Positions 9,541 to 23,783 of a stretch of 64,000 nucleotides of DNA are shown in pieces; position 1 is the first letter of the stretch, and each line of letters starts with the position of its first letter. This DNA is from Pycnopodia helianthoides. Taxonomy: Eukaryota > Echinodermata > Asteroidea > Forcipulatida > Asteriidae. A model generated the notes under the pieces. The model saw nothing but the letters and a program-made list of their open reading frames with translations, had not been told where the DNA came from and made no database searches. The position numbers were made by a program, and so were the translations under genes. The stretch covers positions 342,501 through 406,500 of the forward strand of contig CM063249.1 of NCBI GenBank assembly GCA_032158295.1. The letters run 5' to 3'.

Positions 9541-12500
9541 TTGAGTATTTACCAATCTATGACCCTACCTATAAAAACTAAACTTTGCTTTGACCCCCCC
9601 CCCCAACCCAGTTTCACCGATGGTTACATCCCTTGATCCGACACCCTTAAGTTCCGACACCGTTATATTATGCATTTTCCTAACCCTAACCCCAACATTG
9701 GTGTGTACATCACGAGGGGATCTTCGGCACATAATTATGGTTGTCGGAATATATATGTGTCGTAATATAGAGCAGCCATCTTACCTACACACGTGGCTAC
9801 TGTCTGCCACGATTAGGGAATAAAAAATTGCACGTTCAGTTATGGTAAGCGTGTAAATGCCGCGTCGCCAAAAAATGCACACTTTTACACACAAAAACAT
9901 TGACTCCCCAAATGACACAACCAAGATTATTGTGATTGACGAAGTCGTGTGAATTGGGTCAATAGCCCGTGTAACACTAATCACATTTCCATATTTATAT
10001 TAACAAAAAATGGTTTACCTGTGTCACGCCCGTTACCCCGGGAGTTTCCGGGGATTAGCAGTTACTCTTAAAATAGCATATGGGTGAAGCGACAGAAACC
10101 CAAGGTGAGCCTAAGCAGAGTTCATTTTCCCACGCAGGGAAATTGCTTCAAAATGTGAAACGAATACGGGGTTGCAGTGGGATTACTAATTATTCCGGGG
10201 ATTTCCCGGGGGTACTGATTGTAGTGTGAACAGGCATTATCAGACTGTAATTCTGAAGAAACAGAATGTGGGGTATGATAGTTTGTGAGCTTCGGGCAAA
10301 ACCGTGAGCAACCTATAGACATTTATCAGGAGCCGTCACAACTCATCCATGAAATTAGCAGACATTCAATTGCAAAGTTGATCTGTGTAATGAATTAGTT
10401 CCCGTCATGGACAATAAACTGGTCATGGTAAGCTGGTTTATGGATGATATGTTAATTGGACACTTTGAAATGAAACACACCGAGCTTTCCTATCACAACC
10501 CAGAGAGCGGTTATTAAAATTCAATTACAGTAAAAAATAACATATTTTGGCAAACCGTTTTTTTTAATACAAATTATGAATAATTATACTCATTACTGTC
10601 AATATTTTCAACAAGTTTTAGCACCAAATACGTCATTGTTTCGTAGTTAGACTAATTAGTATAAACGACGTATCCCTAAAAAAAAAATGAAACTCGGAAT
10701 TCAATAATAAGATATCTTGGAAACCCAAAATTCAAAGATAAAAGGTGTACCGGAAACTCGAAATTTGTGAAAAGGCACCGTATGGGTGACGCACTACACT
10801 AAGGAAGAAAATTGTTGGTGGGTGGGGGGGGGGCATGCAATTAATAGACTGTAATTATGGTGGTTTCTAGCTACAACCTTTGAGGGCTTTATAAATTTAA
10901 GCTTTAAAGTTGGTCCTATTTGGCTTGGGAAGTAGTAGAGGGGTCTTCATGAACACTGGAAGCAACATTTGTCATTTAGCATGGGTTGCTACGGGAAGCT
11001 TATTTAGTATGGTGCACCCGTACCAAGTTACCGAGAAATTTCACGTTTCACGTTTGAATTCTGAGTGTCCTGTATATACATTATCATTGAATTCCGAGTT
11101 TCAGAGATACCTTACCAATGAATTCCGAGTTTCTGGAAAACCTTATCACTGAAGTCCGAGTTTCCATTAAAATAATCCATGTTTCTTAAATAAATTATCT
11201 CAGTAACTCAGTATAAACGTGAAGGCAATTCAAGCTTCCGTACTATAGTAATGATTACCAATAAGTTACATTACCCAAAAGTGCATCCGAAAAATTCATA
11301 TGCTTGGAGAGAAGTCTTCTTTGAAAACAAAAAATTAATTAAAAAGCTATGCTGGAAATAACAAATTAAAAGTTCAAGTCAATTAACTGCTTCCATGCGC
11401 ATTATAAACTGCATGCCTGAAGTTACACGGAGGCCACAGAGGGCACGGAGGCCGGACAAGGAGCACACAGCCTCTGTTGCCCTGGTCTTGTCCTTGGAAT
11501 CTTTTCAAATGTAGCCAATAGACTCTCAAAAGATGAGATTCCAGAAATGTCATCTTTACAATTTGTAGCAAACCATTAAAACAAATATTTAAAAAAAAAC
11601 GAGCATAACAAACTGAAAGAACCCTTGAAGTACCCTATCCACAATCAACATAATTAGGGGCCCATACTTGACAAACAAAACAAAGCAGAACCGATACAAG
11701 ACGTGCAAATGTACATTTGCAATACACTATCAAATGTATTGCAAACTTTGAGGCCTACACAGACAATATTACACACTAAAAATACTCAATACTCTTCCTC
11801 CTAAATAGTACAATGTAGTTTGATTTACTCCCAAGAGACTATCAAGGACCCAGTCCTCAATTTTCCAATCTAAATAAATTGGCTAGAAAACGATCCCAGT
11901 GAGAGATGATATAGTTCCAAATTTGTGTTTTAGATCGGAACGCAATTTTCTCTGATGTTGACAGCGTTTTAGACACTATTATGTGGACAGTAAGTGATGT
12001 ACAATCAACACGGCCGTGAATGTGACTTTTTATAAGACGATCCAACAGGCACAAAAACTTTTAAGAGGCAAGGCGGGCTTGATGTTAGTACATGCACATC
12101 GATATACACGTCAACTACGTTCTACAACTCTAACATGCATGTACAGTACATACACTCGACAATGCACAACACGGTGCTAAGCCTGTTGCGGTTACACGGT
12201 TACCCGAACGATCGTCCGGTTACATGTTTACAATTTTATGGTTCTAAACTATCGAAAAATTCACTCGAGGGTGCCGCGAAACACAGACCACATTGCGATC
12301 ACGGTGTTCACAACGCACAAACCATGCGACACACAAGCGGTCAAAATGCGATAGCACGATAGCAAACGCCCGTGTGATAGCATACAATACCAGTTACAAA
12401 CGCCTTGACCTTAGACTTAGAGTGTCTGCACATGCTCGGGCAAAACGGTTATTCCCCCAATTGCAATAATCGCCATCGCTGGTGCGCGCTAAAACCACAC

Positions 12501-12640
12501 AAAACCGTCACACGCACATGGTCTGCGGAGCAAAGTTCCTTTGAAATATTAGCTTGTAATTTACGAAAAACTACACGTCTTGGCTTCGTTTTACAAAAAT
12601 GACACAATTTAGGATACACTGGATGGACAGAGAGATTATT
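9541..12640. other. Interval with no recognisable gene
   Basis: No host exon is recognised. A C-run (9593-9604), a telomere-like CTAACCCTAACCCCAAC (about 9679) and a weak inverted repeat at 10031-10060 versus 10187-10216 (TACCCCGGGAGTTTCCGGGG-type) are visible. Block 11440-11530 shares a short piece (CAAGACCAGGGCAACAGAGG, inverted) with 62940-62962. The stretch 12100-12560 is richer in CpG than its surroundings, but no frame is convincing. Confidence 0.45.
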
Positions 12641-12727
12641 TACTAAATAATGTAAGATTATTTTTTCTGATCTTGTTTTGTTTTCCAAGCAAAGAGACGT
12701 TTATGTGCGTGTGTGTGTGGGTAGGTA

Positions 12728-12894
12728 TGCACATTCAAACCGGGAACCTATAACAAAAGAGGACAATAGGGTCCCCGTTTGGGGAAAGGTCCCCAGTTGG
12801 AAAACGTGTACAAAACCAATGAGAGCTGTTGCCAAAAAGTTAGAGTACAAACAAAAGAGGGACAATAGGAGGTCCCCGATTGCAGGTGTTTACA

Positions 12895-12936
<42 letters not shown>

Positions 12937-13431
12937 TTTGTAGTGACATTCAAACCGTGGACTTACAACAAAAGGGACAATAGGTCCACGTTTGCTATCA
13001 CAAAGGAAAACAATGGGGTCCACGTTTGTCAGGACAAAGAGTTGAACAAAGGAGGGTCCACGATTGCAGGTCATTACACACTTGTGTGTGTGTGTGTGTG
13101 GACACACACAAGGGCATATGTGGGTCCTGACAACAATGGAACAATGGACCCCACAAGTCATTTCAATAGGAACAATTGGGCCCCACAAGGGAATTCTTCA
13201 GAAAAGGGAATAATAGAACAACAATAGCAGTACCCCCAAACGGATCCGTAAGGATGCGTGTGTGTGTGTGTGTGTGTGTGGACACACGGAAGGGCATATA
13301 TGGGGTCCTGACAACAATGGAACAATGGACCCCACAAAGGTCATTTCAATAGGAACAATTGGCCCACAAGGAATTCTTCAGAAAGGAATATAGAACAACA
13401 ATAGCAGTACCCCATAAACGGATCCGTAAGG

Positions 13432-13473
<42 letters not shown>

Positions 13474-13613
13474 TTTGTAGTGACATTCAAACGTGGACTT
13501 ACAACAAAGGACAATAGGTCCACGTTTGCTATCACAAAGGAAAACAATGGGTCCACGTTGTCAGGACAAAGAGTTGAACAAAGGAGGGTCCACGATTGCA
13601 GGTCATTACACAC

Positions 13614-13663
<50 letters not shown>

Positions 13664-13665
13664 AA
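12728..13665. repeat. Compound TG-microsatellite / segmental repeat (A0-A-B-B'-A')
   Basis: Five (TG)n tracts (about 12897-12934, 13083-13100, 13258-13280, 13431-13471 and 13613-13662) separate unique blocks that are themselves duplicated. Block A (GACATTCAAACCGTGGAC to GGTCATTACACACTTG) occurs at 12947-13082 and 13480-13612, with a diverged version at 12728-12895. Block B (AAGGGCATATGTGGGTCC to GGATCCGTAAGGATG) occurs at 13110-13256 and 13290-13430. The short frames in this region come from the repeats. Confidence 0.85.
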
Positions 13666-14638
13666 TACTGACCATGTGTTTCTAGCGACCGGTGACGTCG
13701 AGGGGTTAATGCATATTATTATCCTCGTTTTTGACTTTCGGCTGAAAAAGCTGCGCCGAGAGGTTTAATTTTGACTTCAATTATTGCCTTCTAAATACAA
13801 ATTTAAAGCGTAAAATAATTAACCGGTATCTACGATGTCTCGGCCATAAAAAGGTAATAACTAAAATGTTAAGAGCATCTTAGAGCCGCTCTTTAAAGAG
13901 CATTTTGTAATATAAATAATGTATACCCTCTGGGGTTAGGAAGGTTGCTTTAGTCGTTGGATGCATTTGTTATTTTTTTCATGCCCCACCAAAAAATACA
14001 TATATTCATAATAATAAAAATAAATCTGTTCAATGCATTTCCTTTTAAATCAAACACCTTTTTTTTATTAAGATTCTTTTTTAACAATGTACCATATAGA
14101 TTATATTTTCGAGATGACAATGTGCTTCATATGATTTGTTTGAATTTGAGTAGAAACATTATAAAAGAGATAAGACGTATACAACTTTACATGAGCAGGA
14201 TAAACACAATGGACAATTTCTAAATGGTGTACTCGTTTATAGCGAAAATTGAAACGTGACGTCATCGAACCTTAAAAAACAAACGAGTCTGTACATTAAG
14301 GAGGAATTTGTTTGTGGCAGTAAAAAGGTCAGATTTAATGTGCCATTTTGATCGAATATCATCAAATTCAGGAATGAAATAAAAATGCTCTTTACAAAAC
14401 CATTTGAATTGGGACGTCGATTTTGACAAACGTTGCACTTGAATGGTATCAAACCCAGTGGCATTTTACACCGTTTTAACGTAAGGTTAGAGATTTGTGT
14501 TCCTCACAAAACCGAATTAGACCGTGCTCGAGCCCTTCTATTTCTGTTTCTGATGAGCTTAGTTCAGACAGGTCCCCACTACCTCAGTTGAGTCCAATAG
14601 GCATCAAATTACACAACTCTACATCTTCTGGCCATCTT

Positions 14639-14898
14639 GGCCCAATTTCATGGCTCTGCTTACTGCCAAATTCTGTGCTTGCGGTCACCAAATTTTCGCT
14701 TAACTGTGCAAGCGCCGAAATATGGCAGCACCTGCGTAAGCAAAGATTGCCTAGTATACATGCACGTGGAGTACGGACGAGCACAAGCCAAAATTCCCTG
14801 CTAACCCGTGAAATATGCTTGACGTAATCACGGAAATCCCTGCTTCCGTAAACACCGACTCTTTGCTTACGGTAAGCAGAGCCATGAAATTGGGCCCA
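14639..14898. mobile_element. MITE with ~26-bp terminal inverted repeats
   Basis: The left end GGCCCAATTTCATGGCTCTG and the right end, its reverse complement (CAGAGCCATGAAATTGGGCC), bound a 260-bp non-coding unit. Related termini appear near 21240-21290 and at 22239/22756. Confidence 0.75.
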
Positions 14899-15169
14899 GA
14901 TATCCATTTATCTGTATACTACTAGACAAACCCTTGATGAGCTGAACCCACGCGAAAAAAAAATAATAAATCGCTCTGAAAATTATAGGGCCTACTCAAT
15001 ACTTGACTTCCAGGCAACGAGAAAAACAGATGCAAAAGTCGGCTTAATCCGCATGATTGCAAATATTAATTGTGCTGTTGCTCGGCTGCTGCGTTGATCC
15101 TGCCAAGCAGTAGATAAGTGCAGTGCATGTCGTAACAGTGGCTCGAGGTCAATATCCGCGTGTAAAGTA

Positions 15170-15230
15170 CAACGACAACGACAACGACAACAACAAAACA
15201 AACAAACAAACAAACAAACAAACAAACAAG
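15170..15230. repeat. (ACAACG)n / (CAAA)n microsatellite
   Basis: ACAACGACAACGACAACGAC is followed by about nine CAAA units ending near 15229. Confidence 0.9.
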
Positions 15231-16777
15231 TAGTTCTAGTAGTTCATCTCTTTGAATGACGTGCTATTAGCACACATGAGTGAGTATCGTGTAAAATACA
15301 GGGTCAAGTCCTTTATGAAACATCTCAAAACCAAAACATGACTTCCTGCTGCTCACAGTGACAACAGTGAAATCACTGATGTGGGCCCCTCAAGAAGTAA
15401 GACCAATTAAGTAAATAAAATTGAAGAATGATTAACTTCAACTTGTTTACATTGTTTCTTATACATGTAAGCTAATGAAAATAGTTCGTGTAAATTGGTT
15501 TTCTTTCCAGAAACTACTGGGGCACAAAAACCATTAACATATTGCAAGCTTCTAGTTTCGTTGAAAATGCTAGTGTTTTATGGACAAGGTTATTGATAAC
15601 CCAAACGGCCATAAAAGTACCAACAGCTTGTCATCACATTTGTGTTAAGAAGGAGACAAGGGGGGGGGGGGTAGAGGGAAGGGGCTTGTTAAACCACAAG
15701 AGGTTGGAAATATAAAAGACACAATCAAAGTGGGAAGAGGGAGAAAGGTAAATAATTATTTAATGAGACAGACTAAATAGAAAAAGAAGGAGGCAACGAC
15801 AAAAAGTTGTTGATCATTTAATAATAATAAAATAATAATGACGGGCATTTGTAGAGGGCTCTTACATCGGGTACCACAGCGCTTTACGATAAAACAGTAC
15901 ATCAAGCGAAGCAAATTAATAAAGGTAATAATAGTGGGAAAGACAGTTGGTCTTTTGCAATCAACTATTGAATTGAAAGTTTTGAGATTTCCTTCGTGGA
16001 TGTTCAGACCAAGGGCCATTAATATCGGTTGGTATTAAAGCAGTTTGCAGCAGCAAATTCCACTTCCTCTCTTATAAATATTTGTATTACTTTTTTTTTG
16101 AATTCACAAAATATAACAAGGCGAACTGAAGTTAACACTGAAACTATAAAAAAGGGAAACTAATAGACATGTGTTTTTGTTGAAACAAAAACCAGATGTT
16201 TGGTAGACATGTCCAAATTAGCAGTGCTGGTGACAAGTAAAGATCCAATTTGGTAATCATGTCTTTGATTACCAAATTGCGAGAGAGGGTTCAGTGATAA
16301 GAAGAAGACGTGAAAAAAGAAGAACAAAAACAGACATAGGTTTTTGTTGAAACAAAGACGAGGTGTTCGGTCGATGCGGTACTTTCTCTTGCCATGGGCT
16401 ATAAACAAATTAATCAAAACGCAAAAGACAATAATGTTGTACCTACCCGGTACTAGAGATTCCAATGTGCTAAGTGAATGACATTTTAACAGACTGAACC
16501 AATTTTGGTCAAAGGGAAAACAACTCTTTAGGTCCAGACTTCTCCGAAATGCCCCAGCCTTTAAATAATTGTTATTCAATCTAAGCCTTTCGTCTTTCTT
16601 TTTTTAGTCAAACGGTCACGTGATCAAAATGAAAAAAGCCGTAACTTCTCAACTGTCCGGCTGATTTTAAACAAACTTGGTCAAATTAAACCTTAAACCT
16701 GCCTCATCTCGAAATGGTCGTAAAGTTTGGTCAGTTGTCATCTAATGGTCAGTAGTGGTCATTTAATGATTATTCAC

Positions 16778-17935
16778 AAAATGCTTCTTTAGTAGCCGAT
16801 TACGGCCTAACTTGCTCCAATGCTTCAAATGGCTCCAGCCCCATGTGGGATGTACATTTTGGCCGGTGGTCACCTATAGGTCAATGGTGGTCGTTTGTTC
16901 AAGCAATAAACAGCAAATTCGTTTTTACATTTTAAATTCATCTATAACGGTTCTAGATTTGTTTTTATTTTTTTCTTCTTCTATGGTGGTTTTACTTACG
17001 CCTTGTGTCCAGTACATTTTGACTGTGTATTGTAAGTATCAATAATGTTGCATACCTGTGTTTGTAGTTTTAAAGTCATCAACTAGCTCAAACATCTAGT
17101 TCAAATATATAGACACGACTGTGCGGGTAGTTCTTTAACAGAACGGAGCAGCAAGAACCCTGGAAAAGACCATTCAGATGTATAAGGCTACATTACGGAG
17201 TCAGACTTGAGGAGTTCATAAAAGCACAAATAAAATAAGATATTTCTTTAGCATACCATGGACTAGAATACTTCTAATAATAATCAGACTGTTCTAAAAG
17301 ACTTTGGAACTCCATGACCGATTTAATAGGTTGCTTTTCAATCATAAATCATAAATGCTTCTTGTCCCACATTTTTTAGTAGCCGATTGCGGCCTAACTT
17401 GGTCCAATGCTTCAGTGGCTCCAGCCCCATGTGGGATGTACATACATTATGGCCGGTGGTCACCTATAGGTCAGTAGAGGTTGTAAGTTTAAAAAATAAT
17501 CAGCAAATTCGTTTTCACATTTAAAATTCATCTCAAACGGCTCTAGTTGTTTTCTATGAGTGCTTTACTTGAGCATTGTGTCCCTTTAATCTGTACATTT
17601 AGACTTTGTATTGTGGAGCGAAAAAATGACACTAAATTATAATAATAATGATTTATAGCTGTGTCGGGTGATTTTCAAGTCATCATCTAGATAAAACATC
17701 TGGGTCATATATCTAGGTACGACTGTGCGGGTAGTTCTTTAACAGACCGGAGCAGCTAGCCTGGAGAAGACCATGAGATATTTTAAAAGCTACGGGACAG
17801 AGCCAAACTCGAGGAGTTCATACCAGCACAAACAAAATCATGCACATGAACTATAATATTTCTAACAATAATCAGACTGTTCAAAGACTTTGGGACCCCG
17901 CGACAGATTTATTAGCTTGATTTCCAATAATATTT
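16778..17935. repeat. Tandem duplication of a ~570-bp segment
   Basis: Copy 1 (about 16778-17345) and copy 2 (about 17352-17935) share ordered blocks: TTAGTAGCCGAT, GGCTCCAGCCCCATGTGGGA, GGCCGGTGGTCACCTATAGG, GACTGTGCGGGTAGTTCTTT and AAAGACTTTGG. They have diverged by substitutions and small indels. No coding frame is shared. Confidence 0.8.
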
Positions 17936-18008
17936 TCAATTAGACGATCCATAGCAACCGTTGACATGAAACTGGCCTGGCCTGGAACCAGTTTTCCAAT
18001 ATATTTGT

Positions 18009-18213
<205 letters not shown>

Positions 18214-18226
18214 TGTAGGGTAGATG

Positions 18227-18265
18227 GCCTTAGCTTTCGATCCAAACCGGACCTTCGTCAGAGGC
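18227..18265 (-). ncRNA. Hammerhead-like ribozyme motif, copy 1
   Basis: On the minus strand, stem I GCCT, core CTGACGA, helix II GGTCC/GGATC with a GGTTT loop, core GAAA, a 4-nt palindromic AGCT stem III and a CTA cleavage triplet followed by AGGC (pairs with GCCT). An extra A sits between the core and helix II, so activity is unproven. Confidence 0.5.
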
Positions 18266-18607
18266 AAAAACAAGCACAAACGAAAAACATATCCATTTAT
18301 AGCAAAAAAGAGAGGCAAAGAACAATGGGATGGTATCCAGAAAAAGGAGGGAAAATTATAGCCAATCAGTGTTATTAGTTTACAGACAATGGGGCGGTCA
18401 AGAGCCAATGAGAGTTATGTGGTGGGGACAAAAGGATGGTCAGTGAAAGGGAGGATTACTGGACCAGGCGGGAGACATGAAAGGACAAGATTAAGGGGCA
18501 CGAGGCATTGGGTAAAATGCAATTAACAATAGGGAACAGGACCAAAGTATATACAGCAATGTGAAAGGGAGGTAATTATAGAACAACAAGTCTGTGGAGA
18601 GAAGGGG

Positions 18608-20174
<1,567 letters not shown>

Positions 20175-20211
20175 ATTCCCACTTCATTTACTGCTTACTT
20201 ATTTATTTTAT

Positions 20212-20499
20212 GTAATATAAATACAATTACTGGTAATAACCTGTTCTTTCAATGATTGATTTGTTTTCCATTCTTAAGTTGTTTTAAAAATCATATTTTC
20301 TCCACTGGCTAACTGTTACCGTTCTTTTTCTCGACAAGTTTTTTGGAGATCATTCTGTGTAATATAAATACAATTACTGGTAATAACCTGTTCTTTCAAT
20401 GATTGATTTGTTTTCCATTCTTAAGTTGTTTTAAAAATCATATTTTCTCCACTGGCTAACTGTTACCGTTCTTTTTCTCGACAAGTTTTTTGGAGATCG
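20212..20499. repeat. Tandem duplication (146-bp period) in the Penelope-like 3' region
   Basis: The segment from TGTAATATAAATACAATTAC to TTTTTTGGAGATC occurs twice in direct orientation (starting at about 20212 and 20358) with essentially no differences, indicating a recent duplication. Confidence 0.9.
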
Positions 20500-20861
20500 A
20501 CCTGTTCTTTTCCTAATAACCCCTTCTCTCCACAGACTTGTTGTTCTATAATTACCTCCCTTTCACATTGCTGTATATACTTTGGTCCTGTTCCCTATTG
20601 TTAATTGCATTTTACCCAATGCCTCGTGCCCCTTAATCTTGTCCTTTCATGTCTCCCGCCTGGTCCAGTAATCCTCCCTTTCACTGACCATCCTTTTGTC
20701 CCCACCACATAACTCTCATTGGCTCTTGACCGCCCCATTGTTTGTAAACTAATAACTTTGATTGGCTATAATTTTCCCTCCTTTTTCTGGATACCATCCC
20801 ATTGTTCTTTGCCTCTCTTTTTTGTTATAAATGGATATGTTTTTCGTTTGTGCTTGTTTTT

Positions 20862-20900
20862 GCCTCTGACGAAGGTCCGGTTTGGATCGAAAGCTAAGGC
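20862..20900 (+). ncRNA. Hammerhead-like ribozyme motif, copy 2
   Basis: GCCT (20862-65), CTGACGA (20866-72), helix II GGTCC (20874-78) with GGATC (20884-88), GAAA (20889-92), GCTA (20893-96) and AGGC (20897-900). Predicted cleavage is after the A at 20896. It is located near the 3' end of the direct terminal copy. Confidence 0.5.
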
Positions 20901-20913
20901 CATCTACCCTACA

Positions 20914-20919
<6 letters not shown>

Positions 20920-21004
<85 letters not shown>
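20920..21004. repeat. (TA)n microsatellite between terminal copies
   Basis: About 85 bp of TA with one slip separates the full and the truncated direct terminal copies. Confidence 0.95.
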
Positions 21005-21011
<7 letters not shown>

Positions 21012-21096
21012 CCTCCTTTTTCTGGATACCATCCCATTGTTCTTTGCCTCTCTTTTTTGCTATAAATGGATATGTTTTTCGTTTGTGCTTGTTTTT

Positions 21097-21135
21097 GCCT
21101 CTGACGAAGGTCCGGTTTGGATCGAAAGCTAAGGC
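21097..21135 (+). ncRNA. Hammerhead-like ribozyme motif, copy 3
   Basis: Same 39-nt arrangement as at 20862-20900 with no difference in the core or the paired arms, in the truncated third terminal copy. Confidence 0.5.
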
Positions 21136-22238
21136 CATCTACCCTACAAATTTTATATGTATATATATATATACATTTACATATTTGTTTGATCATCAGT
21201 GACTGGTATCTTGCTCACCTTTAGCTTAGCAAAAAAATGTTAAGCACTATTTTCTGCTTAAGCAGCTCTATAAAATTGGGCCCAGGATAACACATAGCTA
21301 TACCATTTCAATCAAAACCACTTCTGGTAATCAGTGGAGCCAGTTTGTGTGAAGTGGGCGTGGCTTGTACTGGGCTTAAAGTCACACTTGCGAACAGGAT
21401 AACTTATAGGAGAAGCTATTTCATGAATACAAACCACAGAGCTCACCAAAGTATCACTCGTGTTCTAAAAGAGAAATTTAATCTAATAATGAGTTGCCAA
21501 TCATGGAGAAAAAAAAACATGATTTCAAAAGACAAACAAAATTCACACAACAACTTATTGTCAACATCATTACTTGAAATATAATTTAAGGAATATGTAA
21601 ATATGTAAGAAAAAACTTTAACAAATATAAAAACAGATTTATACTAAGGTGTAAATACAACCTTATTTATTTTAGATTTGATGTGTTTGCACGTCTGTGT
21701 TGATAAGTTCGTATTTCAGGACTCAATCTGACATACGATATATTTATAAATCTTGGTCAATCATCAGAAGCGAGAACAAAGACTGCTTGTCAAAAGATTA
21801 AAAAGACACAGCGGTTTTCCATACAGTATAATTTATTTTTTACGACGGCAATTTGTATCAAAGACAGCTGAATTCGTTTTTGTTGGGAAAAAAAATCAAT
21901 TTGAAACTCTGCAAAAGGGGCTCCATCGAATGGTGTCATCTTAGCACTATATACGAGTATCTTTGTGGGTTTTTTCCGGGTTTTGTTTTTGGTGTCTTGG
22001 GGGGGGGCTCTCTTTTTCTTCCTCCCTAGTGTGGGATTCTGGTTTGGGGATTTTAATTATTTTTTTTTGCAGCAAAAGAAGAAGAAAAAGAAAAGGAAAA
22101 CAACAAATAAATAAATAAATACATCAATAAATAACAGAGGTTGAAAATTCTTGTTATCTTTAGTTCACCTCCCTACTTCCTTCATTTTGTGTACAGGAGG
22201 TACATGATTCCAAGTCTTAAAATGTCTCTTTGATACCA

Positions 22239-22756
22239 GGGCCTAATTTCATAAAGCCATTAAAGGCACTGGGCAGGACACGTTTGGTAATTACTCAAAA
22301 CAAATATTAGACTAAAAACTTACTTGGTAACGAGTCACGGAGAGCTGATGATTGTGGGAAACGACTCCCTCTGAAGTAGTTTTTGAGAAAGAGGTAATTT
22401 CACACTAAAAATGTTAAAAGACTTCTGGCCAGAAGTATTTTATTATGCACCTGAAAGCAAACAAACTTGTGCAACGAGGGCGTTTTTTCTTTTATTATTT
22501 TCTTGCAACTGCGATGACCAATTGAGTCCAAATTTCCACAGATTTGTTATTTTATGCATATGATGAGATACACCAAGTGAGTATACTGGCTTTGGACAGT
22601 TACCAAAGGTGTCCAGTGCCTTTAAGCAGGAAATGCTGAAAAATGAGTTGGGGACCAGTGGCAACAATGTGAACTTTATGACATTTTGGCTGGTTACCTG
22701 TTTCAAATAAGCTAGATTTGTCTGTGCTTAACAAGTTTACAGGCTTTATGAAATTG
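22239..22756. mobile_element. MITE with a second MITE nested inside
   Basis: The outer termini are GGGCCTAATTTCATAAAGCC (about 22240) and, inverted, CTGGGTCCAATTTCATAAAG (22756 inward). A different element with termini TTAAAGGCACTGGGCA / TGTCCAGTGCCTTTAA (22260-22626) is inserted just inside the left end. Confidence 0.65.
22260..22626. mobile_element. M1-family MITE (nested copy)
   Basis: Terminal repeats are TTAAAGGCACTGG and CCAGTGCCTTTAA. The interior shares the GATGACCAATTGAGTCC-type block with copies at 25071, 26733, 31126 and 43396. No coding capacity. Confidence 0.75.
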
Positions 22757-22954
22757 GACCCAGGATATTTCCCTTTTTATAACCCGATTGCTTTAGCTTC
22801 ACTAGGCAAAGAGTTTCCCTTTACTTTAAGACCACTTAATCGGGGCGCCAGTCAGTTTCTTCTTTAACATGTCAAAATGAGTTGTGATGTTGAGCACGCA
22901 ATGTTCTACAATCATCCTGCCCCAAAATGTATCCATATGAACTGCCAAGGACCA

Positions 22955-23075
22955 GCAGATAAAAGAAAATGTATAAAAAATAAAAAATAAAAAACAGATA
23001 AAAGAAAATGTATAAAAATAAAAAACAAAAACAGATAAAACAAAATGTATAAAAATAAAAAAACAAAAACAGATT
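22955..23075. repeat. A-rich tandem repeat (~37 bp unit)
   Basis: Three to four imperfect units built on AGATAAAAGAAAATGTATAA plus A-rich spacers. Reverse-strand Phe/Tyr-rich frames arise from it. Confidence 0.85.
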
Positions 23076-23783
23076 TGATGGCTTTGGACGTAGTATGTGT
23101 TGATAAGCTCGTATTTCAGGACTCAATCTGACATACGATATCTTGGCAGATCAACAGAAGCGTGACAACAGATTAAAAAGGCATCACGGTTTTACGTGCA
23201 ATATAAATAATTATTACGACTACAACGACAGTGTATTTCCGAAAGAATATAGGTTGCACTATTTTGTTATTATTGTTATTATTATTAAATTTTGTATGGT
23301 TAAAATGGCAAAATATCGGCAGCGATAGATTCTTCCAACATGTTATTTACTTCGTTTAAATGGCTCCCTGCCAATTTCTTTGTGCATCAAAAAACATTAC
23401 CACAAAATCTATCAGAAATCAATAGAGAGCATGGACCAGAAAACAAAAACTAGAGGACTGGAATTAATCAGCCCATCAACAACAACAAAACTATGTATAA
23501 TATACATAAACTACAGAAATAATAAATATTAACAATAATAATCATTAACAGTAAAATAAATATTGTGTTTTCCCTGTAGGCTGCTAGTATAGCCGAAAGG
23601 AATTTGGCCCTTGTAACATTGCAGCATTATTTGTTCTCAATATTTGTGGTATGGAAATTAAGTTCATTGATTTGAAATCAATTGAATTTGAAGCCAGTTG
23701 ATATTTTGACCTCAGCACTCTCTGTATTTCTACACAACCTATGTAACCTATTACTGTCCCATATCTAGATGAAACAGTATCTA

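Noticed and set aside
9679..9695. Telomeric repeat
   Set aside because: Only about two CTAACC-like units; also the first bases of the window. No array.
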